Shown here: one piece after another, positions 45,503 through 53,338 of the stretch
How positions within the stretch are numbered: the first letter of the stretch is position 1
Layout of the letters: every line of letters begins with the position of its first letter
From: a virus
Strand: one strand, 5' to 3'
IMG/VR virus record: IMGVR_UViG_3300027848_000009
Coordinates: 62,001-126,000 of that record
Length of the DNA: 64,000 nucleotides
Program-made: the position numbers and the translations under genes
Notes under the pieces: generated by a model
Databases searched by the model: none
The model's input: only the letters and a program-made list of their open reading frames with translations
Told to the model about the DNA's origin: nothing

Positions 45503-45520
45503 CATCTTATTTGATATAAT
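45492..45520 (+). promoter_or_regulatory. Sigma70-type promoter before holin candidate
   Basis: TTATCA at 45492-45497 and a perfect TATAAT at 45515-45520 are separated by 17 bases. It lies 34 bases before the ATG of the holin candidate, which has a normal ribosome-binding site (GGAGG). It is the best canonical promoter in the plus-strand structural region. Confidence 0.55.
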
Positions 45521-45553
45521 GGTCAATACTCACTCGTATTCCTTGGAGGGAAA

Positions 45554-45769
45554 ATGCACACAACATTTCTGAAAGATGCAATCGAACGTGCAGGCAAGAC
45601 GTTCGTTCAGGCTTACCTTGCCGTCTGGATGGCCACTGGAGCCAACTTTGACAGCCTGACGAGCGGTTCGAACCTGAAGGCTGGCGTCGTCGCTGTTGCC
45701 CTCTCCGTGGCCATGAGCATGGGGCTCAAGAACGTCGGGCCGAACAAGGGTTCCGCCTCAATCGTCTGA
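45554..45769 (+). CDS. Putative holin (r1t-type)
   Basis: A 71-residue protein with an FLKDAIERAGKTFVQAYLAV start typical of r1t-like holins of actinobacterial and Gram-positive phages, a second hydrophobic segment at about residues 43-57, and a hydrophilic tail. Holins form membrane pores that release the endolysin at the end of infection. A canonical promoter lies just upstream. No endolysin gene is adjacent; the only wall-hydrolase-like domain seen is the M15 domain in the tape measure. Confidence 0.65.
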   Translation: MHTTFLKDAIERAGKTFVQAYLAVWMATGANFDSLTSGSNLKAGVVAVALSVAMSMGLKNVGPNKGSASIV

Positions 45770-45842
45770 GTCTCATCATTACCCCGAGAAATTGGGGATT
45801 TTGATCTACAATAAGTAGTAGGTCTGAAGAGAGGAGGCGTCC

Positions 45843-46220
45843 ATGATCGCAGGTACATACAACATCGTTTGCGAACAGGGAGCCACTCTCCTTCGGGTTA
45901 TCCAAGTAAGGGTACCTGATCCCACTGACACTACTGGCACCACGTACATTGATTATGACCTAGCAGGGCACACTGCCCGCATGCAGGTTCGCCGAACTCG
46001 TGATTCTGCAACGTTTCAAGTTGAGTTGACCACGGAGAATGGCGGCATCGTCCTTGAACCCGCCAGCCAGCAGGGCATGGTTCACTTGATAATGAGTGAC
46101 ACCACCACTTCTGCGCTTACCACTGATGGCGTTTATGACTTAGAAATTATCTCTTCGATCGGAGTGGTAAATCGCTTAATTCAGGGAACATTTACCCTCA
46201 ATCTTGAGGTCACACGATGA
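45843..46220 (+). CDS. Unknown beta-rich tail-associated protein
   Basis: A 125-residue protein with an excellent GAGGAGG ribosome-binding site. The pattern of alternating strands (GATLLRVIQVRV, then HTARMQVRRTRD, then GVYDLEIISSIG) suggests an immunoglobulin-like or jelly-roll fold. It precedes the fibre genes, and its stop overlaps the next start (ATGA). It may connect or decorate fibres. No known family is recognised. Confidence 0.55.
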   Translation: MIAGTYNIVCEQGATLLRVIQVRVPDPTDTTGTTYIDYDLAGHTARMQVRRTRDSATFQVELTTENGGIVLEPASQQGMVHLIMSDTTTSALTTDGVYDLEIISSIGVVNRLIQGTFTLNLEVTR

Positions 46221-46525
46221 GTGCCGCCAACAACGTCTACGTTTATCAGGATTCCCCCAATCAGGTGGTCGTGGACGAGAGTGCCCCCACGGTCATCAAT
46301 GTCATGCTGACCGGCTCGGCTGGCGTTAACACCCGCAGGACCGTTCACTCTCAGGCATCCCCGTCAATCACGTGGACAGCCACCCACGCTCTGGGCGGAA
46401 AACCGTCTGTAATGGTTGTTGATACTGCAGACACCGTAGTCGTAGGTGATGTAACATATATAAGTAGCACGGAAATAAGGATCCAGTTCACTGCTCCTTT
46501 TTCCGGATACGCATATCTCACGTAA
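46217..46525 (+). CDS. Unknown beta-rich protein upstream of tail fibres
   Basis: A 102-residue protein, four-base overlap with the gene before it. The C-terminal half (ITWTATHALGGKPSVMVVD, then FTAPFSGYAYLT) matches a short beta-sandwich module that also ends the next protein (LVHNFGTRDVTVQVYD near residues 395-410 there). It thus looks like a stand-alone copy of a fibre end domain. A structural role in the tail tip is likely. Confidence 0.55.
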   Translation: MSAANNVYVYQDSPNQVVVDESAPTVINVMLTGSAGVNTRRTVHSQASPSITWTATHALGGKPSVMVVDTADTVVVGDVTYISSTEIRIQFTAPFSGYAYLT

Positions 46526-46537
46526 CAGGGGTCTTCG

Positions 46538-47884
46538 ATGGCGCTAAAGTTTATAACAAATCTAGATCTAAATCAGAATCAACTTCTGAATAGCAGGTTT
46601 GAGAGCGTTGCCACCGACCCCACGGCCAACAATTTTGAAGGCCGACTTATCTACAACAGTACCGAAAAGGTACTGAAACTGTACACTGGGAACGCATGGC
46701 GGAAAGCCATTCATTCACTTGCGTCCACCACCACAGCCCTCGTAATCTCGGAGTCCAACGGTTCGGTCTCCTTCTTGATTGCCGACGCCGTACAATCTGG
46801 GGCATCCGGACTCCTAAATGGGACCGACAAGCAGGCGCTCGACAACAAGACATCGCAAAACACCGGCTCGACAATTGCCATCCGCGATGCTGGCGGCCGA
46901 ATTCAGGTCTCCGCCCCAGTCAACGATCTGGATGCAGCCAACAAATCATACGTCGATGCCGCCCGTACGGGCCTTGACGTCAAAGCCTCCGTTCGCGCCG
47001 CCACCACCGGAGCACTGAGTATCACCACCGATCTTGAAAACGGTGACACTGTCGACGGAATCGTCCTCGCTACAGGAGATCGTGTCCTTGTCAAAGATCA
47101 GACAAGCGGTGCAGAAAACGGTATTTACGTCGTTCAGGCGTCCGGCGCAGCCGTTCGTGCAACAGATGCCGACAGTGATGCTGAAGTCACCCCCGGGATG
47201 TTCACCTTCATCGAAGAGGGCACCGCCAACGCCGACGAAGGCTGGGTACTCACCAACAACGGTTCGGTAACAGTCGGTACGACAGCACTCGACTTTGCCA
47301 TCTTCTCCGTCGCTGGGGGAATCCTCGCTGGAGCAGGCCTCTCCAAGACCGGCGACACTTTTGATGCCAACGTAGCCAGCGATGGTGGCATCGAGATTGC
47401 CTCCGACAACCTGAAAATCAAGGTTGACGCAAACGTTGACGGACTGACCACCACCACCGACGGTCTCGCCCTCGCTTCGAACATCGCCGGTGCCGGTATC
47501 ACGTTTACCAGTGGCGTCCTCTCCGCTGACACCATCGACCTGACCAGCAACGTCAGCGGCCTACTTCCGATTGCCAATGGCGGCACCAACGCCAGCACCG
47601 AAGCAGACGCCCGCAACACAATCGCCGCGACCTCGGCTACCGGGCTCACTACCAGCACCCCCACTCTGGCCCGCGTCTCGGCTCAGACTGTCGGCAACGC
47701 AACTGACACCTCGTTCTCTTTAGTCCACAACTTTGGGACTCGCGACGTCACGGTCCAAGTATATGACGCGACCACCCATGACACCGTGTTCGCCGACGTC
47801 GTGCGAACAAACACCAATCAGGTTGACGTTTCATTCTCGGCTGCTCCCGCCTCGGGCGCATACCGGGTTGTCGTCAGCGGTTAA
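46538..47884 (+). CDS. Tail fibre protein 1
   Basis: A 448-residue fibre. The N-terminal part (MALKFITNLDLNQNQLLNSRFE) is a typical fibre attachment start. At about residues 130-255 is a module beginning AANKSYVDAARTGLD, containing GDRVLVKDQTSGAENGIYVV and ending in an F-x-F-S segment. The same module is present in the next fibre at 47935-50475. The C-terminus carries the small beta-sandwich module. Such fibres bind the host surface. Confidence 0.82.
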   Translation: MALKFITNLDLNQNQLLNSRFESVATDPTANNFEGRLIYNSTEKVLKLYTGNAWRKAIHSLASTTTALVISESNGSVSFLIADAVQSGASGLLNGTDKQALDNKTSQNTGSTIAIRDAGGRIQVSAPVNDLDAANKSYVDAARTGLDVKASVRAATTGALSITTDLENGDTVDGIVLATGDRVLVKDQTSGAENGIYVVQASGAAVRATDADSDAEVTPGMFTFIEEGTANADEGWVLTNNGSVTVGTTALDFAIFSVAGGILAGAGLSKTGDTFDANVASDGGIEIASDNLKIKVDANVDGLTTTTDGLALASNIAGAGITFTSGVLSADTIDLTSNVSGLLPIANGGTNASTEADARNTIAATSATGLTTSTPTLARVSAQTVGNATDTSFSLVHNFGTRDVTVQVYDATTHDTVFADVVRTNTNQVDVSFSAAPASGAYRVVVSG

Positions 47885-47934
47885 CACATAGCCCTGAGGG
47901 GTAGCGCAAGCGAAACAGTTGAGGCTGATTCACC

Positions 47935-50475
47935 ATGACACGATTTGTAGGGACACCTGTAAAAGGTGTTGAGTTTGCGAATGCCGGAGATGAAGCGATC
48001 TCGGCACGTGTCAGTGGTGATTCAAACGCCAGAATTCGCATTGATGCGGGTGGGCGACTGACGTGGGGTGATGGGGCTACGGCCGGAGATGCCAATCTCT
48101 ACCGCTCCGATGCTAATACCCTGAAAACCGACGACACGCTTTATGCCGTCAACGGAGTAATAACCCTGACGACTGTCGGAGCCCCCACGGCGAACCTGCC
48201 CGATGGGGCGATCGCGATCGACACGTCCGCCGACAGCCTCTACCTGCGAAGCCAGAGCGCGTGGGTCAAGGCCGGAGGCGTCGAACTTTCCACTACTGCC
48301 CCAACAGCGAATGTTTCTGATGGGGACATGTGGTTCGACACCGATGACGGCTTTCTCTATGTGAGGAACAGCGGGTCGTGGGTATCGGTTACAGCGACTT
48401 TAGCGCTGAACGGTATTTCTGATGTCACGATCACGTCTGCCACAACCGGCGACTTCCTCACGTGGAACGGTACTGCGTGGGTAAACGGTGCCGGTGACGT
48501 CGCATTCAATTCCGTGACGCTTGGCTCTGCCCCAACTCAAGCCAGTCATGCAGCAACGAAGTCATATGTAGACAATCTCGCTGCCGGAATCGATTGGCAC
48601 GAGGCCGCTCGACTGGGAACGACCTCGGCACTGCCCAATGCGCCGACATATGGCAATGGGAGCAGTGGCGAAGGCGCAACACTGACAGCCGGAACCCAGA
48701 ACCGACTTGTTGTCGATGGCGCAAACGCCAATACTGGCGACAGAATCCTTGTCAAGACTCAAGCCGTAGGTTACGAAGATGGCGTATATTCGGTAACCAA
48801 TCAAGGTGCATCTGGTTCTGCTGCATGGGTCCTCACCCGTGCCGACGATTTTGATGGAACCCAGCCCGGAGGAATCCAGCCCGGTGAAGCGGTGTTTGTT
48901 CTTAATGGATCGGTAAACGCAAACCAAGGCTTCGTCGTTACCTCAACAAATGATCCTCATACGGTCGGAACTGATTCGATCACGTTCACTCAGTTTACTG
49001 GGGCGCAGGCATTCTCCGCTGGTGCTGGCTTGACAAAGACCGGCAACACCATTGACGTAGTCACAGCAGACTCTGGTCGGATTGTGGTTAGTGCCGACAG
49101 CGTCGATCTTGGGTCGGTATCGGTTGGCGCAACCTCTGGTTCGGCGACTCAGTCTTTTGTTTCCTCGGTAGCCACTGACGCGTATGGTCGAGTCACGGGT
49201 GTGGAAACGTCAAGCCTGATTCAGGGCCTCGGAACCGCCGACTCGCCGTCGTTCACCGCAGTCACCAGTGATGTAACTGGAACGGTTTCCGATATCTCGA
49301 ATCACAACCTGAACGGCATTTCTGACGTCACGATCGCGTCGGCCGCAACTGGTGAATTCCTCAAGTGGAACGGAACTGCTTGGGTAAATGCCGCGATCAC
49401 TGGGGTCACTGGGATCGCTGCGCTCAACGATATTGGTGACGTGACGATCGCTTCCGCAACTTCAGGCGAAATTCTGTTTTGGAACGGCACTGCGTGGGTG
49501 AACGACACGATCGCTTCGGTAAATCAGATTGACGACGTAACCATTACAAGCGCCATCTCTGGGAACATTCTCACGCACAATGGAACCAATTGGATCAATT
49601 CACCATTCACTATCCAAAATGCCGGAGGAGTATCGGTTTCTGGAGAAACCTCTGGCGACGTCCTTCTGTTCAACGGATCGAATTATGTGAATACCGCCCA
49701 CACGTTGGCGAACATCACAAATGTCACTTTGACGACCGAGGCTAATGGAGAGTTCCTCAAGTACAACGGTAGCGCTTGGATCAATGCTTCCATTCCAGAA
49801 ATCAACACTTTGAACGACGTGGGGAACGTCGCAATTACCTCCGCAACTTCAGGTGATGTTCTGAAATGGAGCGGCACCCAATGGATCAATTCCGATATTT
49901 TGGCTAGTCCGGGTCTAACCGGAGTTCCGACTGCCGCGACTGCATCTACGACTACAAGCACGACCCAAATTGCGACAACCGCTTTCGTCCAGCAGGAACT
50001 TGCCGCACTGGTTGAGTCGGCGCCCGCCACACTCGACACGTTAAACGAGTTGGCTGCCGCTCTCGGTGATGACGCCAACTTCTCCACCACTGTCACCAAC
50101 TCTTTGGCGCTGAAGGCTCCGCTGGAAAGCCCGACTTTCACGGGAACGGTCACGCTTCCGGCAGGCACGAGCTTTCTTCACGACTATGACGCGTATGGTG
50201 CAAGCCATACTCTGGTTGTGGGCAACGGAGGACAGACGCTCGAATTTTCGGCTACCGGAACTCTTACCGTACCCCCCGATGCGACCGTGAACTTCACAAT
50301 CGGAACACAGGTCATGGCTATTCAGACAGGAAACGGCAATGTCACTGTCGCTGGCGGTGCCGGAGTGACCATTAACTACGCTGTGGGTCTCAAAACTCGT
50401 AAGCAGTGGTCTGCTATTGTTCTTCACAAACGTGCAGCTAATACTTGGCTCATGACTGGCGACGCAAAGGTTTGA
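47935..50475 (+). CDS. Tail fibre protein 2 with WNGxAWVN repeats
   Basis: An 846-residue fibre. It shares with fibre 1 the KSYVD ... GDRILVK ... GVYSV module (residues about 205-365). It holds seven ~22-residue repeats of the form VTIxSATSGDxLxWNGTAWVN, one near residue 165 and the rest between about 460 and 660. A coiled-coil-like segment lies near 690-735 and a distal beta-rich tip with LPAGTSFLHDY and NTWLMTGDAKV at the end. The repeats probably make a trimeric shaft and the end the receptor tip. Confidence 0.85.
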   Translation: MTRFVGTPVKGVEFANAGDEAISARVSGDSNARIRIDAGGRLTWGDGATAGDANLYRSDANTLKTDDTLYAVNGVITLTTVGAPTANLPDGAIAIDTSADSLYLRSQSAWVKAGGVELSTTAPTANVSDGDMWFDTDDGFLYVRNSGSWVSVTATLALNGISDVTITSATTGDFLTWNGTAWVNGAGDVAFNSVTLGSAPTQASHAATKSYVDNLAAGIDWHEAARLGTTSALPNAPTYGNGSSGEGATLTAGTQNRLVVDGANANTGDRILVKTQAVGYEDGVYSVTNQGASGSAAWVLTRADDFDGTQPGGIQPGEAVFVLNGSVNANQGFVVTSTNDPHTVGTDSITFTQFTGAQAFSAGAGLTKTGNTIDVVTADSGRIVVSADSVDLGSVSVGATSGSATQSFVSSVATDAYGRVTGVETSSLIQGLGTADSPSFTAVTSDVTGTVSDISNHNLNGISDVTIASAATGEFLKWNGTAWVNAAITGVTGIAALNDIGDVTIASATSGEILFWNGTAWVNDTIASVNQIDDVTITSAISGNILTHNGTNWINSPFTIQNAGGVSVSGETSGDVLLFNGSNYVNTAHTLANITNVTLTTEANGEFLKYNGSAWINASIPEINTLNDVGNVAITSATSGDVLKWSGTQWINSDILASPGLTGVPTAATASTTTSTTQIATTAFVQQELAALVESAPATLDTLNELAAALGDDANFSTTVTNSLALKAPLESPTFTGTVTLPAGTSFLHDYDAYGASHTLVVGNGGQTLEFSATGTLTVPPDATVNFTIGTQVMAIQTGNGNVTVAGGAGVTINYAVGLKTRKQWSAIVLHKRAANTWLMTGDAKV

Positions 50476-50481
50476 TGAATA

Positions 50482-50961
50482 ATGGCTCTAGATAGGTCTG
50501 GTGTTGAACTTCCGAGGAAGGGTTTCACATATCCCGATTTGGCTAACGCTTCAATCCTCGCCTCGTCGCTTGTGGGGCTTGGATTCGAGAATGCTACTGT
50601 CGCTTCAAACACTCTCAACACGACGGTGTGGTACGATGTCGGCAAGGCTCATGAAATTGTCGTAGACGGGGTCACCTCCACGGCAACCAGTTCTTACACG
50701 GATATACCTATGGGTATTGTCATTACTGTCCGGGCAATCGGACCGTTTTTCCCGCCACATTTCCCGCCCCACTTCCCGCCGTTCTTCCCGCCCCACTTCC
50801 CGCCACATTTCCCGCCGTTCTTCCCGCCCCACTTCCCGCCACATTTCCCGCCGTTCTTCCCGCCCCACTTCCCGCCACATTTCCCGCCGTTCTTCCCGCC
50901 GTTCTTCCCGCCACATTTCCCGCCACATTTCCCGCCGTTCTTCCCGCCATCGTTTAAGTGA
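50482..50961 (+). CDS. Phe-Pro-Pro-His/Phe repeat protein (fibre-associated)
   Basis: A 159-residue protein. The first ~88 residues are a folded-looking domain that starts like a fibre-tip chaperone or attachment part (MALDRSGVELPRKGF). Residues 89-156 are seventeen tandem four-residue units [F/H]FPP, then SFK. The order of the first residue is F-H-H repeated, with one extra F near the end. Nearly half of this segment is proline. A polyproline-type rod with exposed aromatic and His side chains is likely. It is followed by a membrane-protein gene and then a run of prolyl-hydroxylase-like genes, which makes it a candidate substrate for them (inference). Confidence 0.75.
   Translation: MALDRSGVELPRKGFTYPDLANASILASSLVGLGFENATVASNTLNTTVWYDVGKAHEIVVDGVTSTATSSYTDIPMGIVITVRAIGPFFPPHFPPHFPPFFPPHFPPHFPPFFPPHFPPHFPPFFPPHFPPHFPPFFPPFFPPHFPPHFPPFFPPSFK
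50746..50949 (+). repeat. Tandem 12-nt repeat array (17 units, 36-nt higher-order unit)
   Basis: Every 12 nt contains TTCCCGCC followed by a variable four-base part (CCAC, ACAT or GTTC in most units). Three exact 36-nt copies lie at 50781-50816, 50817-50852 and 50853-50888. The structure invites slippage or unequal recombination, so length may vary between isolates. It gives false long frames on the minus strand. Confidence 0.95.
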
Positions 50962-50967
50962 TTTCCG

Positions 50968-51243
50968 ATGATCAAGCGGTTCATAAGGTGGTATCTCAGG
51001 CCGATTGACCTAACTCGCGACGAACGAATCACCGGCGCTATTGGCTGGATGCTTCTGATAGTGGGCATTCTCGCCTACGACATTTTTGCTATTAGGACGC
51101 GGAAAATCGAAACGCTTTCTAGGTACTTTTGGCGATCCGCAGAGCGGACTGTATTTGGAAACACCCTGAGGTGCATCTGGGTCTGGCTAACATTTCATCT
51201 ACTTTTTGAAACAAAAGTAAGAAAAACCCTGCACCGAAGATAA
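50968..51243 (+). CDS. Small membrane protein, possible second lysis or tail-region protein
   Basis: A 91-residue protein with one clear transmembrane helix at about residues 25-43 (AIGWMLLIVGILAYDIF), flanked by basic residues, a second hydrophobic segment near 69-81 (IWVWLTFHLLF), and a basic C-terminus. Comparable small proteins lie near lysis genes of actinobacterial phages. A holin partner is possible but not shown. It ends 22 nt before the first gene of the oxygenase island. Confidence 0.6.
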   Translation: MIKRFIRWYLRPIDLTRDERITGAIGWMLLIVGILAYDIFAIRTRKIETLSRYFWRSAERTVFGNTLRCIWVWLTFHLLFETKVRKTLHRR

Positions 51244-51253
51244 CCGATCACGC

Positions 51254-51259
51254 TAATAT
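51254..51259 (+). promoter_or_regulatory. TAATAT box, leaderless-type promoter of oxygenase island
   Basis: TAATAT stands exactly six bases before the ATG at 51266, and the gene lacks a Shine-Dalgarno. This probably starts the transcript of the plus-strand oxygenase genes. No matching -35 box at 16-18 nt was found. Confidence 0.5.
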
Positions 51260-51265
51260 ACGGGC

Positions 51266-51898
51266 ATGGAAGAAACAGACGACGTCTCGTTGATCCACCC
51301 CGGACACTTTGGGGCATCAACAGACAACATCGTCCTCATCGAAGACTTTGTAGATGCAGATGATCTAATCACTCTCCAGAATTTTTTCCCCACTATCGAC
51401 GAATGGGAGAATCCCCTTGAGGATGAGTTCAACGAAGACGGAACTTGCATTTACGACGCTTCATACTGGTGGGACAGGATGTGCAGCGGAGCAATCCTTC
51501 AAAGGACCGCACCAGAAATCCACGACCTGATCGACTTCTACATCAAGAAAATGAAGAACGTCCTCGATCAAAAGTTCAACGTCTCTCTGTACCAGCGACC
51601 GCCAGTGCTAATTAGATGGATGCCCGGAAACGAGCAGCAGCCACACGCCGACAAGCAACTCAATGATGGCACCCCGAACCCTTTCCCGTTGTACGACATC
51701 AACTCGATCATCTACTGGAACGACGATTTCAACGGCGGCGATTTCTACTATCCGGAATACGACATACATCTTCCAATCAAAGCCGGTATGGCCGTCGCCC
51801 ATCCGGGAGATATTCACTACCGGCATGGTGTGAAGCCAATCATTTCCGGCGAACGCTGGACAACACCTTCTTTTTACACGATCACGGAACTGAGATAA
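51266..51898 (+). CDS. 2OG-Fe(II) oxygenase, prolyl-4-hydroxylase-like (1 of the island)
   Basis: A 210-residue dioxygenase. Iron ligands are His127 and Asp129 (QPHADK) and distal His187 (YRHGV); Arg197 (SGERW) would bind 2-oxoglutarate. Between them is IIYWNDDFNGGDFYYP, the usual GG-x-(F/L) strand of P4H-like enzymes. Substrate unknown. The gene appears leaderless. It starts a row of similar genes right after the proline-rich repeat protein. Confidence 0.85.
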   Translation: MEETDDVSLIHPGHFGASTDNIVLIEDFVDADDLITLQNFFPTIDEWENPLEDEFNEDGTCIYDASYWWDRMCSGAILQRTAPEIHDLIDFYIKKMKNVLDQKFNVSLYQRPPVLIRWMPGNEQQPHADKQLNDGTPNPFPLYDINSIIYWNDDFNGGDFYYPEYDIHLPIKAGMAVAHPGDIHYRHGVKPIISGERWTTPSFYTITELR

Positions 51899-51901
51899 AT
51901 A

Positions 51902-52612
51902 ATGCGCATCGGCGGCTACCTAGGAAACCCCACTGATGGAATTCTTCTCTACAAGGACGTTTGGCCAAAGGAATCAAACTTTGTTGAACGCTTAGAGCGT
52001 GGCCTTGAGCAAAGTTCGAGCGAATATTTTTCGTGGCAGCAGGCAACAGTCGGCGACTACGAAATAATGAAGGACTATCGAGACTGTTTTGATTTCAAAC
52101 TTCGCCAAGCCGACATTCCTGTGTCCGACGAATTTGCCGACCTTGGTCGAGTCTATGAAGAGGTTATTGAGGGAGTGCGTGAATGCGTTCTCCACTACTC
52201 GTCTCTTTACAACCTGCAACTCGACTACGAGGAAGCAACAAACTTTGTGAAGTACGGAGTTGGGCAGCACTTCTCAATCCATCCAGATTCTGGCTTTTCC
52301 TACTCGTGCGCCGTATCGTGCGTCGGATACATCAACGACGACTACGAAGGCGGTGAATATGTGATGCCGTTCAAGAACCTCAAGTTCATCCCCGAGGCCG
52401 GAGATGTAATTGTCCACCCCAGCGACTTCATCTACGCACACGCATCTCAACCAGTCTCATCTGGAATCAAGTACTCAGCAGTGACGATGTACGACTACAA
52501 CGACCGCAATCACCAAGCCCATTCTTCCGCCAAGTCGCCGGAGCCCGCCGTGACAATAAACAGCATTCCCGTCGCAAGTAATCAAACGTCAGCGTACAAC
52601 CCCGGTCCGTAA
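51902..52612 (+). CDS. 2OG-Fe(II) oxygenase, P4H-like (2)
   Basis: A 236-residue dioxygenase. His127 and Asp129 (SIHPDS) with distal His180 (YAHASQ) supply the iron ligands. The position that usually carries Arg is Lys190 (GIKYSAV), also a possible 2-oxoglutarate binder. The central YINDDYEGGEYVMP strand is nearly the same as in the enzymes at 51266 and 56925. The last ~35 residues are Pro/Ser-rich and disordered. Three bases separate it from the preceding gene. Confidence 0.83.
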   Translation: MRIGGYLGNPTDGILLYKDVWPKESNFVERLERGLEQSSSEYFSWQQATVGDYEIMKDYRDCFDFKLRQADIPVSDEFADLGRVYEEVIEGVRECVLHYSSLYNLQLDYEEATNFVKYGVGQHFSIHPDSGFSYSCAVSCVGYINDDYEGGEYVMPFKNLKFIPEAGDVIVHPSDFIYAHASQPVSSGIKYSAVTMYDYNDRNHQAHSSAKSPEPAVTINSIPVASNQTSAYNPGP

Positions 52613-52615
52613 CCT

Positions 52616-53338
52616 GTGAAAGTTTCGTTAACTAGAACACATCAGAATCCGCCCGAGATCCGTCAGGCTGCAGTACGACGCGACTGGATGGACGACACTT
52701 ACAAGAAGCACGCATACAAGTGTCTGCCACTCACCGAAGCAAACGTAAACGGTTGGGACATGATCCTCCAGCAGGACGTTGTCATCCAGTGGGATGGCGG
52801 ATTGACCGTGCCGAGAGTGCTCAGCGGCGAGAAAATGACGTTTGAGACAAATGGACAAACCTACGAACGCAACATCGTCATGCCGAGCATCGTTGGGATT
52901 ATGTCATTCACGGTTGGATGGTCTTTTTCCACTCCGCCCGGTACCGCCACGTGGATCAGTGGATCACCAAACTATTTCGTTGACGGAGCAGTTCCTCTCA
53001 CTGCCCACATCCCATCCGACTGGTGGCCGGACGAGTTCAACATGAATTGGAAAATCACCAAGATTGGAGAGCCGGTCACATTCCCGGCTGGATCTCCTTT
53101 CATGTTTTTTCAGTTCTACGACACATCCTTGATGCCAAGCGTCGAGTTCGAAGTCGAGAACTACTGGGACAAGCCAGAACTTTCTGCCGCTCGCCAGTCG
53201 TATGGCGATGCGAAAATGAAGAAACTCGAAGAGCAGCCTTGGACATGGATGGGTGGCATCAGGACTGGCCTTGACGAAAACGGAAATCAGGTCGGTCCAC
53301 GATTCGACGGGCACGTTCATTTAAAGGAACCACAGTGA
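52616..53338 (+). CDS. DUF6065-like protein
   Basis: A 240-residue protein, GTG start, resembling the DUF6065 group: RRDWMDDTYKKHAYKCLPL near residues 21-40, then ANVNGWDM, then the W-DGG strand, then a beta-rich core with aromatic residues. It has no HxD ligand pair and is not an oxygenase. Proteins of this group are often next to 2OG oxygenases and could be a substrate, partner or sensor. It overlaps the TauD-like gene by four bases (GTGA). Confidence 0.6.
   Translation: MKVSLTRTHQNPPEIRQAAVRRDWMDDTYKKHAYKCLPLTEANVNGWDMILQQDVVIQWDGGLTVPRVLSGEKMTFETNGQTYERNIVMPSIVGIMSFTVGWSFSTPPGTATWISGSPNYFVDGAVPLTAHIPSDWWPDEFNMNWKITKIGEPVTFPAGSPFMFFQFYDTSLMPSVEFEVENYWDKPELSAARQSYGDAKMKKLEEQPWTWMGGIRTGLDENGNQVGPRFDGHVHLKEPQ

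Noticed and set aside
45782-45805. CCCC-GAGAAATT-GGGG hairpin followed by ATTTTG after the holin candidate
   Set aside because: A 4-bp stem with a short, impure T-run is too weak to call a terminator.
50781-50888. 36-nt repeats resembling a CRISPR array
   Set aside because: The copies are directly adjacent with no spacers and lie in frame within a coding gene.
50605-51068. Long open frames on the minus strand and another plus frame across the repeat array
   Set aside because: They arise from the 12-nt repeat, which has no stop in several frames. The real gene is the frame with a fibre-like N-terminal domain and FPP units.
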